Source: Bryoerythrophyllum caledonicum (Eukaryota > Streptophyta > Bryopsida > Pottiales > Pottiaceae). From it: a stretch of DNA of 64,000 bases. The stretch spans positions 11,785,218 through 11,849,217 of the forward strand of contig OZ020514.1 of assembly GCA_963971425.1 (NCBI GenBank), in the 5' to 3' direction. The notes beneath the pieces are model-generated. The model saw nothing but the letters and a program-made list of their open reading frames with translations, ran no database searches and was not told the DNA's origin. Both the position numbers and the translations under genes were made by a program. Below, piece after piece: positions 53,801 to 64,000 of the stretch; positions within the stretch are counted from its first letter, which is position 1, and the number at the start of each line of letters is the position of its first letter.

Positions 53801-56800
53801 AAAAGGTTTTGTTTGGTTTTGTAACTTTGAGACGGTTGGACTATCGATAGAGCCCACGGAAGTTTCAAACGGAGAGATGTAGAAATGTCTCGAAGTGTGT
53901 ACTTCTTGACATCCTTGGCCATCATCTAATCTCATCTCGGAATCCTTTGCTTCACCGTTGAGGGATAATTTGCAGACAACGTCAACTCCAACTGCGATCC
54001 ACACTCTCGGTTGTTACAAGGAACTTGGTGTTTTGAGTTCCTCTAGTACAAAGCAGCACGGGACTGGATTGATCAAGACACTTACCATACTCCTCAGAAA
54101 TGAGAGCAGCAATGACAAGAACATTCAGGTCGTCCACAGCTGAACTGCATGTAATCGTAACAGCGTACGGGCTGCACAAACTCCCCTTTCAATCGTCATT
54201 AAAAGGCACACCCTAAAACCAGTTTCGTGTGGAGAAATTGTCACGAAATCGAAGAGAAAAAAATCAGGAATGGCGTGAAACGAACAAGCCATACAGAGGG
54301 TCAGCTAGGAAAACAGTCTCTGACATACCTGGCAAATTGATCCATGCTGATGAATACAAAACACCAACGCTTCATGAGAATTTTAGTGTGGAAACACACT
54401 TATGTGGAAAAAAAAACTCTAAGCCAAGTTTCATTCAAGAGAATGGGCGAGATTTTTTCCCATAATTTGGTACCTGATTCTCTCACGAAACAGTATTGTA
54501 TTGTCCACCTTACTTCCCACCACCTGCAGGACCCAAGGGTGAAATGTGTACTGACTGCAGTCCTGTCCGTCTGGCTAAACATTTGATTGTATTCACATCC
54601 ATGTGAAGGTTTCTTCGTTTTTCAATCAAAACCCCAATTCATTCTTCTCGTATTGTAGGAAATATCTCAAGCAAACGTGTAGCCAACATTCACAAGCCTA
54701 CCTAATTCTTGCAATTTGTAAGTGGAGCATAAATTAGCTACTAATGCCGGGTGAAACGAGCTTACCAATTCAGCCATATTGTGAAAGCTCTTCCCTGATG
54801 AATGTTTTTGGGAGACTCGGTGGAGTGTAAGGAGACATTGATCTTCCTTTCCACTTTCGAAAAGATTCATTTCGACCTTCGGTGGAAGGTCATCCAAACC
54901 TCCTTTGAGCTGATCTCCATAAGGATACTTTCGTCCAGCAATGGCTTCTAATCGCCGAGGATCCGCACTTGCCAATTTCTCAAAAGAATCCAAGCCAGCT
55001 GAAACCAGAGCCTGCATGGAAAAAAACAAATTACAGGGCATAGCAAAGAATGGAACTTTAAATTGGGCAAAGACTTTCGTGTGTGTCCTGAAATTTCTCT
55101 TCATCGTCCTGCTTTGAATCATTACTACTATGCCATTAGTAGTAATCGCAAGAAGGAAACGTTGCGCTCCAAAAGGACAGCTTGTCAGTTAATCTTTAGA
55201 ACTGCAAGAAGCAATTGTACCATTTTGGTAGAAATTGTGATTAATTAAACTCGTAACCCAGGCAGATAATAGTGTACCATAATTCAGATTAATTTAGTGA
55301 TCCACGAATATTTAATTACCTTTGCCGTAACCAGACCAACACCAGCAAGTTGCTTTAGCTGATATCTTGTGTTTTCCCAGAGTCGTTGCTTAAGACATTT
55401 GGATAGTAAAAGCGCGTTCCGTGTCTCTCTAAATCTTTTCATGAAGATAAAGTAGTCGCTCATACAGCGGCAGATACGAGTTCCAGTAGTACAAATTGCA
55501 TTCATATCCTGTGAAACGAGTCGTTTAAGAAAATTAAGCAGTAAGGAAATCACTTTAGAAAAAGAATAAATTGTAGTCATCGAAAGAGGCGATAAAACAG
55601 CTGACCTCGGAAGCTCTCCATTAAAGTGGTTGCCATCGTCATACCTGGTTCATTGTGAAGTCAGTAACTGAAGGCTCGCCGGAAAGAGCATCATTAACTA
55701 GCACAAATATCTTCTCGGCATCTGACTGTATCCTTTTCTTCAGCTTCCCGTTAGGAGTGTTCACGTGGTATCTGATTCTGCCGCTCATATCCGCATTGAT
55801 ATCATTCAATCTTTTTTTTTCGTCCCGCCGAAGTTTGATCCCTGTCAAGAACCATCCTTCTCGATTCAGGCTTGGAAACTGGTGGCTAAAACATTCAACT
55901 CCTGTTGCAACGCGAAATAGGACTCCAACGTACATGACAATTCCTCAGCGCTCGCCAAAACAAGAATAAGTTCCTCCAATGAGCAGCTCTCGGGAGCTTT
56001 TGCAATAGCTTTCATTGTCTCAAACTGCAAATAGTACTTCTCCATGATCCGTCCAGGTTCTGCACATCATATTAGAATATTATAATCTCTTCTTGAGAAG
56101 ACGCAAGTTAAGAACTGTTGAAACAAAAAACGAATTTGGATAATGTGCAGAATACATACCAAGCGGTGTTAAGACATAGCCAAATTCATCTGTTTTCACC
56201 AGACCATATTTTGCAAGCTCGTTCACATTCTGCACACAAATTTCTGCACTAACATCCCCTCAGTCTTGTAAACACAAAATCACACCCAAAATATGATGTA
56301 TCAACGTAACGATTCATTACCTTTCAATTTGTTCTCAAGCTGCTCCGGTGAAATTCCTTTCTTGACATTGTAATGTTGTGGGTTCTACGCAAAAAAGAAC
56401 ATGCATCCAATCAGGTCATCTACGACATCGTTTCAGTGATGTACACTGGCAGCAGAATAGAAGGTACTTGACTTCAAAAACTTATCGTACCTTCTTGATG
56501 CGAACATACAGGTAAGAACACTTGAGCCAATCTATGGCCTGGCCACAATCAGTTACAGTCATGAGCACTATCTCGGCATTCAAATGCTCCACAATAGTTG
56601 GAAGTAGCCTGCATGAAGGTGACAAGTACAAGAACTCCAAGTAAGATCTGTAAATTTCAATTTGGAAAACAAAAAAACAATCTTTTTGAAAATCCAGAAC
56701 AATTTAGGTCAAGACATATGTCGAGATACGCACTGAGATTCCACTGCTTCTGAACCAGCGAGCAGATTCTTATACAAATGTACCTGCAGAAACACACCCA

Positions 56801-59800
56801 ATCATGTTGTGGACCTGAGGTATCAAATTTCTCAGCTCAGACCACTCACTAAACGGACAGACAACTGGGAAATTGAGCAAACTGGCTAATGCAGAGTCCA
56901 GAAGTCGCTTCCAAGATCTCCTCGCAGTAAGCAGTTCAATACTAGATACAACACTATCTCATTAGCGGAACCGAAATACATTACTGAGAGCCATTGGACA
57001 TTACGCGTAGAAATCTGCAACCTGTGTACTTACACTTTCATTTCTTGTCATTATGATGACTACACCACTATCATCAAATTGAGGTCTACCAGCCCGCCCA
57101 CTCATCTGGAGAATATAAATTGGCGTCAGATTCTGAGAGTAAAGGTACGTCTGTCGTTATAACATGTGCAATGTAATTTACTAGCAACCAACCTCCGCTT
57201 TAGCAGAAACTAATGCATATGTCAATAAGGTCCATATTAATTACAGAAGCGATCCTGCCGATGAGCTAAGTACACTGAAGCACAGGTTAGGGTTGTTACA
57301 CAGGTCACCTGTAGTATTGCTGAACGCTCGTATTCAACATAGCAACCTTTGGTCTGATTACTGGCAGAGTTACCAAACAATTCTTAGCACAAAAACCAAG
57401 TTACTCAAGAGTTATCCAAAGTTGAAACTGTGAAGGAAATCTGCAATTCAGCTGGTACATTTGGAGCCACACAGCAAGACATAAGGGGAATGATTGACTG
57501 CCGTTCATAACGAGTCTGCGGAATATACGGGAAGGCTCATAGTACGTAATGTCTCCTCTCCCGAGGCTCTTACTAGTACTGAGTAGACTTGATGATGACT
57601 GCATGAGCTGGCAAGTTCACACCCTGTGCCAAAGTGCTTGTTGTACATAGCACTAAAAGATCGCCCGTTAAAAACAGCCCTTCGACAAGACTTCTGTCTT
57701 CCATTGTCAGGCCACCATTGTGAAATGCAACTGCAGCAAATGAAAGGTCAAGTTAGCACATTCCACAGCTGGTCCAATGGGTTCTGCATTTAAGATTTAT
57801 TCTGGGGCCCTTTAAGGGTAGTTTCTCCTCACGAGCAAGCCCCCAAGGTAGTGACCAGAGTCTACCAAAGTAGTAACTTCTCAATAGTAGATTGTGGAAA
57901 ATTTCATCTCATTTCAGCACACTGGCTAGTGTCTTTGAAAGGTGTTGAAAGTTCTGGTTCAAAGTATCAAACCTCCACTCCGGATGCATAGCTGCATATG
58001 AACATTATTCGTCCCCTGGGCTGCTACTTGCAGCCGATCGAAGTGTTCCAAGTTCTTTACAAAGGGATTCTGACTTCCACGATGCGATACGGATTGAGCA
58101 AGAGCAACTGCAGTCTCTTGTGCTCCTTTCCTGGTTGAGCAGAACACCAGCGATGGTCTTCCTCCCGAATGATGCATCAAGATATCTGTATTGTTTGGGC
58201 CGCTTGATAAGGTTTACGTTTAATCCATAGAATCAAAAAGGCTGGATAACCCAATCGGATCAAACTCTGTATATGATGAGGTCAAGGGGACATGTATCAA
58301 CTGCTTCTTACCTAATAGGTAATGCTGAAGTTTCTGTCTAACACAGAGAAAATCACACGAAGAACTCAAGTGAGAACAATTCCAATCAAGCGCTAATAGT
58401 TGACTCGATATATCATAGAGTTATCGTACTTAAACGAGCCTCCAACATAGAACCGTAGTACAACATTCCCAAAACTGTAGACCGAATAGGAGGAAAATAG
58501 TTTTCGGATTTGTCTAATCTACATCAAATTGTTTACTCAGGCGTGAATGGTTGTGCATTTAAAAATGAAATACTTCATTAATAGATGCCTTCAATTCCAG
58601 TCACACAACATCTTGTTAGATAGTGTCGAAAAGATTCACTTTGAAATGATCGTTCAGTGTAGTCATATTACCCTCTCAAACAAGAAATCATTCTTAGCAG
58701 CCTGGTACCCTGCAAAGACAGAAGCACCTCAACCTCTTTGTATCTGTCTGGAAGTGGAAGTTTCGAACCTAACTGACATGCATCTTTACATTCGATAGGA
58801 GATTCTTAGAAAGTACATATATCTCATGTGCCATTAGTGAATACATTCGAGCATAATAAACAACAACGGACTCACCCAATTGAAACCACCAGAAGTTTAA
58901 TTTATAAGTTTAAGGGGAATGAATCAAGTACCGAAAACAGTTGTTGTAAGCCTTACTGGTCGATATTCTTCACCGAACCTGATCCCAAACAAAGAAAAAT
59001 GTAATTTTAGTACTTGAAATTTTATTTCTAGTGTACGTGCTCGAGTGTCACATTAACTACGAAAAATAACGAAGGCGAATATATGTATAGTAGTAATCTA
59101 CACATTCTGTAACACAACAGAGGACATTGTTAATGCACAGCAACCTTTTAATTCCATTCTTGGGGGCACGCAGCCATTCCCCTGCGATTCAATAACATGT
59201 GCATAACATACAGAACAGATAAGTTAGACACAGTAGCAGATTTTCACCATAAAATCACCGGCGATTTGACTTGATACAACAAATTCTCTTACATCTCAGA
59301 GGTATATCAGATGCATACCGACAAAATGATTATTCGTGCGACACGCATATGAACTGGACAAGGAGTTTGTGTAATTCTTGATCCTCAATGATGAGAATGT
59401 GTACTGCTTATGACATCTAGATCTCTGTTCCAGAAGCCCTTCACTGTTTCATCGTTGATAGCAAAATTCTGGTAATATATCAATGAATCGAAGTGCATAA
59501 TGAATTTGGGATAGAATGAAGTTAGTGGTCACCCAGATCTTCAATGTTGGAAACTGTCGCTGAAACTGCAACAAAGCGAATTGTTGACAGAGGAAGTCCC
59601 TTTATTTCAGGAAACCGAGCCAGCATCTTCAGCCTGCTTACTACGGCTTCAAGGGCTGCACCACGAGTTTCACTGAGAAGGTGGACCTCGTCAATCAAAA
59701 GAAGGGCAATTTCTCCGAAAATACTCATTCCTCCACGGTCGCGATGCCGTCGAGTAACGACATCAAATTTCTGCGTTTAAACAGTAGTAAATTGAGCTCT

Positions 59801-60769
59801 TTGAAGAACATAAAATTTTGGAATGAATTGCAGAGGTGGAGAGCAGCATTACGAAGGACAGTTTTTGTGCTTTCATTCTCGGTATCTCGAACCACGAGAT
59901 TGATAGAAACTATAACATCGATAGAAAGGGCACTTTATACATTATTACCTCTGGAGTGCTTAGTATAATATCAGTATCTAGCATATCCAGAACATTTGTT
60001 GATCCTGAGTCGCTTGTTAATTCCTGACAGTTCAATCCCAAGGAGCTGAACCTTTGAGTCCATTCCCGGAGCTTGTCTTGAACAAGAGCCTTCATTGGCG
60101 CAATGTATACCTGCCACAACAAACGAGCAAAGATTAGAAAGGCATGATTCTTTTGGTGCTTTAAAGACTGACCAAAATCAAAAAGAGAGTAACCAACAAA
60201 TGATCTACTTCTTCGAATTTAAAACTGTTGCTGTCATTCAATGCCACATCTAAACTCTGCACAGTGGCGAAGTTCACGTTGTAGCGATTTATTAAATGAC
60301 ATATCCACTGGAAGAACCTTACAGTTTTCCGGGAACCAGAAACATGCTTGAATTGACCTTCAGCGGTCAAGGATTTCCCTAGAAGCCTGAGAATACATAG
60401 CTCGAAGAGCACGGTCTTGCCGCTACCAGTAGGAGAAGATATCACCAAGTTGTCATCCGAGAGGAAAACCTCAGCAAAGCTTTCGCTCTGAACAGCATTG
60501 AAGTACCTGTGCGATGCAGAAGCTCTTTTTCAAAACTCTAGCACTCTCTATATCGGTTACATAAGCAAAAGAACGCACACTCTAGGAAACATCGTAACAT
60601 GTACATTTTCTTCCAGACAATTGATAAGGACCTTGAGAATACCTAAACCTCTATAATGCAGTGAACTACAGAATGCTCAAAAAACAAACCGAAATGGAAA
60701 GACAGACTGAAAAGCCGCTGGCAACAACGACACAGGCTTCAAATTGTCTGGATCGAGCCCTGGATCCAT
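50839..60769 (-). CDS. HFM1/MER3: HFM1/MER3 (ROCK-N-ROLLERS) meiotic DNA helicase
   Basis: Twenty consecutive in-phase exons, from 60769-60690 through 60506-60323, 60110-59949 and 59770-59533 to 55508-55320 and 55011-54703, give about 818 residues of helicase plus Sec63 region. Seen: Walker A (SPTGSGKT, ~52), DEVH box (LLLIDEVHLL, ~172), motif III (SATVSN), motif VI (QMSGRAGRP, ~411), winged helix, Sec63 domain (LRRDEKKRLNDINAD, GRKYPYG) with helix-hairpin-helix LAGVGLVTAK. By family knowledge it unwinds recombination intermediates and promotes interfering crossovers in meiosis. A long Ser/Pro-rich tail follows (about 54,171-51,360), encoded by exons such as 53026-52465, and may end at a TAA at 50,839-50,841; the last exons are uncertain. 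The start ATG at 60,769 precedes LKPVSLLPAAF, as expected for the family. Confidence 0.93.
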
Positions 60770-62119
60770 TGCAGACCTGCGAAGAATGCAGTATGTAGCC
60801 AAATCAACAATCTCGTTTCAGGCAGTTGCAAACGAACAAAACACGATGAACAACGGCAACGGCGACCAAAATATTTAATCTACTCTCGTTCAGCGTGTAG
60901 AGAACGAAAGTAAACAATCCAATTCATACAGGAGAATGCGAGAATAAGCAACATTTCCCTAACGCGTCCACATCGTTCAACACAGACGGACACACCGGGC
61001 AGAAAAATCTCAGCATACTGACATTTGAAATCAGCAGTAGAAACTCAAGCAACTACAATCCATAAGAAGTACAAAAATTAGTTAACAAGCGCATTGCTAA
61101 CCTCGAGGAAACGGCAAACAATGTCAAGGAAACGGCAAACAATGCACGCCGAGGGAGAGACTGCGTACTTGTTCCTAACGAGCTAATTCAGAGCCGGTAG
61201 ACCATCATGGAGCGCCATGTGAAAAGATTTTCCCTGCGCGACGACGTTTATTTCCCTGTGCACACGAGAAATTCTCTCTCAAACTACAATGCTGCCATTA
61301 CCTCGCTCTCCAAACAATCCATGCGATTCAACCATATGTGCGGAAAGCCTAAGAAAGAGCAATCACCTGTCATCTACGCTGCGGAAACAAGCGAAACCGA
61401 TCACGCTCGTCTCCGTAGCGCCCCCGAACCGACGAAGCAATCAGCCACTCCGCCTCCACAAGCGCTTATACCACATTGATCATCGTCTCCGAGCCATGAA
61501 CATCAGGAATGAGAGCATTGATAGCAAAATGTTGCTAAGTCACGTCCCATGGCCGATACCTAGTTTATACCCGTACATGTTCGTGGTAGGGTATATCAGG
61601 GTATCAGTCAACTTGCCGTTCCAAGTGCAAAATATGCACACCAAAAACCGTCACCTCACCTAAAACCAATGATATCCCTTGCTGGTGTACAACTCAGTTG
61701 CAAGATCCACACTCTGGATAGATGTTTGGTTTTTGGTGATGCGACGGTTCTCGGTCCTCGTTGTGAAAGGGAGGCGGATTCTTGGAAGTACGCATCATGA
61801 AAGGGATTTTCACACCTCCATAATCAGAAATTGCATTTTTTCAATTAGAGTTAGGAGTTAATTAAGTAGTAGGAGTGTGAAAAAAACGTTTTTTTTGTTA
61901 GGGAGAAGGAAAACAAGTCCATCACTAGATATAATAAATTGTGAAAGTTCTTCAATTAATTTCTTATTATTTTGATTGTTTTTTTCACTCAACTCGGTTA
62001 AAGATGATTTATTCTGATGTACCTTGAAACTAAGGTATAGTTTTATATGTCAAAAGAAAGTCCAAATTTTTCTTTAAATCTAAATTAAATATTATATGTA
62101 TGTGTAAACACAAAGACAC

Positions 62120-62163
<44 letters not shown>

Positions 62164-62369
62164 CAATTGGAGATATTAAAAAAATGTAGAAGAAAAAATC
62201 TTTGAAAGAAAATTGACATTAGAATTTCATTCTAATTAGAAGTTAATGATTTTCAATATCTTGTTATTATGAAGAAAAAGAAAAAGAACTCCAGTCTCCA
62301 AAGGAGACCGCCGTGGATGTAGTGTTTGTTCATTCTCTTCACTAAGCATATGGCCAGTGTAATAAAACT
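60770..62369. other. 5' flank of HFM1 and AT-rich intergenic DNA; no gene seen
   Basis: The probable promoter of the minus-strand HFM1 gene lies next to 60,769; short ORFs at 61.2-61.9 kb have no recognisable features. A perfect (AT)n tract lies at 62,126-62,160. Confidence 0.45.
62126..62160. repeat. (AT)n microsatellite
   Basis: About 17 perfect AT dinucleotides. Confidence 0.95.
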
Positions 62370-62615
62370 ACTCCCCCCTCTCGAGGGTTAACACTTTTCT
62401 ACACTAAGTGCTTCTCCACACTAATTGCCTTAGAGACAACTAACATGTCATCTCCCCAAGGGCTTTGTGGGTCCCCATACAACGAGGCCTTGGGACCCCC
62501 CACCATAATTGGGTGAACTATGGTGGTAGCCACCACGCTGGCAATAGGACTTGAACTCACAACCACCTCACCGGTGTGCCATGATTCAAACCACTACACC
62601 AAGGATGTGGTGCCT
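62370..62615 (-). mobile_element. tRNA-derived SINE-like element
   Basis: On the minus strand, an A box (TGGTGTAGTGG, about 62,600) and a B box (GAGTTCAAGTCC, about 62,557-62,546) are spaced as in a tRNA-type RNA polymerase III promoter, followed by a non-tRNA body ending near CCCTCGAGAGGGGGGAGTAG (about 62,385). The same tail motif, CCTCGAGAGGGGGAAGTAG, occurs at 2,637, suggesting a second fragment inside the 2.3-3.3 kb element. No cloverleaf tRNA can be folded. Confidence 0.5.
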
Positions 62616-62677
62616 TATTATAAAAAAAAAATTGAATCTATAAAACATTGTTGACATGGAGATGGTGAAGGCCGAAA

Positions 62678-62936
62678 GCGAATTGACCTCCTCATTGGGA
62701 GTTACTGAGGTGGGCCCGTCTTAACTACATGAGGTCATTTTTCTAGCCCTCTTATTTTGGGGGGTCCAAAGGTTTTTTTTTGGATTTTTTTGGACAAATT
62801 TGGAGCCCACGGCCATTGTTTACTCCATAAAGAACATTGCTTATTATAATTAGATCCCCATCCAAAAACAAAGTAGGGGCCAGGTTTGGCTCCATTACCT
62901 CGAGTAATTTCCAACGAGGGGGTCAATTCACCCTGG
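62678..62936 (+). mobile_element. MITE copy, plus orientation, with extended TIR
   Basis: Starts GCGAATTGACCTCCTCATTG and ends with an inverted counterpart, GGGGGTCAATTCACCCTGG. The interior matches 20,743-20,961. The longer ends show a full TIR of about 40 bp. Confidence 0.75.
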
Positions 62937-62961
62937 GAGACGGTTTAGGCATTCAACAATG

Positions 62962-63212
62962 CCCAGGGCGAATTGACCCCCTCGCTGGGAGTTGCCCGAG
63001 GGAGCCACGAGGTAGTGGGGCCAAACCTAGCCCTTATTTTGTTTTTGGATGGGACCCCATTTATAGCAAGGAAGGAATTTATGGAATAAACAATGGCCAT
63101 ATGCCTCAAATTTGTCAAAAAAATCCAAAAGAAGCTTGTGGACCCCCATAACAAGAGGGCCAGAAAAATGACCCCATGCAATTAAGATGGGGCCCACCTC
63201 GGGTAACTCCCA
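62962..63212 (-). mobile_element. MITE copy, inverted orientation
   Basis: Starts CCCAGGGCGAATTGACCCCC, continuing CTCGCTGGGAGTTGCCCGAGG, and ends GGGTAACTCCCA, where it meets the next copy. It is 25 bp from the preceding copy and in opposite orientation. Confidence 0.75.
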
Positions 63213-63429
63213 AGGCGAATTCACCCCCTCGTTTGTACTTACCCGAGGGGGCCACAAGGTCGTGGGGCCATATTTATAGCAAGCGATGGACTCCTCACGT
63301 AAACAATGGCCGTGGGCCCCAAATTTGTCCCAAAAAATCCAAAAAAAGCCTCTTGACCCCCCCAAATAAGAGGGCTATAAAAACGACCCCATGCATTCAA
63401 GACGGGGCCCAGGGGTCAATTCGCCCTGG
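63213..63429 (-). mobile_element. MITE copy, inverted orientation, directly abutting the previous one
   Basis: Starts AAGGCGAATTCACCCCCTCG and ends GGGGTCAATTCGCCCTGG. Same interior with an internal deletion of about 30 bp. Confidence 0.75.
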
Positions 63430-63447
63430 CCCTCAACAACCAAAGCT

Positions 63448-63964
63448 TTAATTCCTAAAGGACCAAATGTTCCGAAATAGGCAGGTTCTTGCTGCGCCCA
63501 TGACCGTGCAGCCGGATAACTCACACCCTTTACCGTTCCACCTCAGAGATACCAACCAAGGCCCCGCCAATCGCCATCGTCCACATCGGACGCCGAAAAA
63601 CCCGCGCGTATCCACGTCGATTCGCCTTCCTTGTCTTCCAAGAATCGCCACCGCCATTCTGAAATGACACCACAATCCTCGAGAAATCCTAGATCAACCC
63701 AAAGAAATGTACTCACCCCGTAGAAACCACACGAGTTTCGGCCCCTGACATATTTAGGTTCACACGGATAAATCCTAGATTAGAACCGATTGATTGTAAC
63801 TACCGCGTGGATTTCACAGTGTGACAGGTTTAGGCACACGCCCTGAACATACTTGAAGAATCGCTTCGGTTGTTTCGCAGGGTGTGTGGATCGCAAAGTC
63901 TGTGATCAGTTTCGATTGTTTGTGGTTTTTGTTGAGTGAATCAGTTGTGAATTTTGAGAAGAAA
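63448..63964. other. 5' flank of the gene at the right edge; starts with a TTAA-repeat end
   Basis: TTAATTCCTAAAGGACCAAA followed by TGTTCCGAAATAGGCA at 63,448 matches the R1 left terminus at 11,998 and then diverges, so it is a truncated or sister repeat end. The remainder probably holds the promoter and leader of the next gene. Confidence 0.45.
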
Positions 63965-64000
63965 ATGGCGACAGGGGTTGTGTTGCAAGTGGGGACGTCG
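63965..64000 (+). CDS. 5' end of an unidentified gene
   Basis: ATG at 63,965 in a good plant context (GAAAATGGCG) opens a frame reading MATGVVLQVGTS to the window edge. Too short to identify. Confidence 0.4.
   Translation, partial: MATGVVLQVGTS

Noticed and set aside
62546..62615. tRNA gene
   Set aside because: A and B boxes are present but no acceptor stem or anticodon arm can be folded; better explained as a SINE head.

Overview
The window is nuclear DNA of a land plant. Spliced GT-AG genes encode plant-specific or plant-type proteins: a plant O-fucosyltransferase, two PCF11/PCFS4-type cleavage factors, a DOG1-domain protein, a glyoxal-oxidase-like secreted oxidase and the meiotic helicase HFM1/MER3. 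Decayed copies of TIC62, a filament-like plant protein (FPP) and a GT92 glycosyltransferase are also present. Intergenic DNA is AT-rich and full of nested transposons. The species cannot be named; a spore-bearing plant is only a guess.

Layout. 1-1.4 kb: 3' end of an O-fucosyltransferase gene (+). 2.26-3.33 kb: a TA-flanked MITE-like element. 3.9-10.1 kb: PCF11-like copy A (+), nine exons. 10.4-25.9 kb: spacer with a three-level transposon nest (an intact Copia retrotransposon inside a ~950-bp TTAA-flanked repeat inside another copy of that repeat), more repeats and a DOG1-domain gene (+, 22.4-23.5 kb). 26.2-32.1 kb: PCF11-like copy B (-), again nine open exons. Copies A and B form a large inverted duplication, tail to tail. 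33.5-36.4 kb: broken pogo-like transposase gene. 36.5-39.1 kb: gene fragments (FPP joined to TIC62 on -, GT92 on +). 39.2-43.1 kb: AT-rich, no gene seen. 43.4-46.7 kb: glyoxal-oxidase-like gene (-, five exons). 47.5-48.5 kb: another TTAA-flanked repeat. 50.8-60.8 kb: HFM1/MER3 helicase gene (-, more than 20 exons). 62.4-63.4 kb: a tRNA-derived SINE-like element and three copies of a long-TIR MITE. 63,965 to the end: start of an unidentified gene (+).

Most notable: the PCF11 inverted pair. The inner (3') ends of the arms are almost identical even in non-coding DNA, whereas the outer (5') ends are clearly diverged, as expected from gene conversion between palindrome arms or from a staged duplication. 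Also notable is the repeat nest: sibling repeat copies supply the empty site and show duplication of a TTAA-like target, a piggyBac-type signature. The Copia primer-binding site matches the anticodon arm of tRNA-Ile if inosine at position 34 is allowed. All similarity statements come from reading the sequence by eye; no database search was run.
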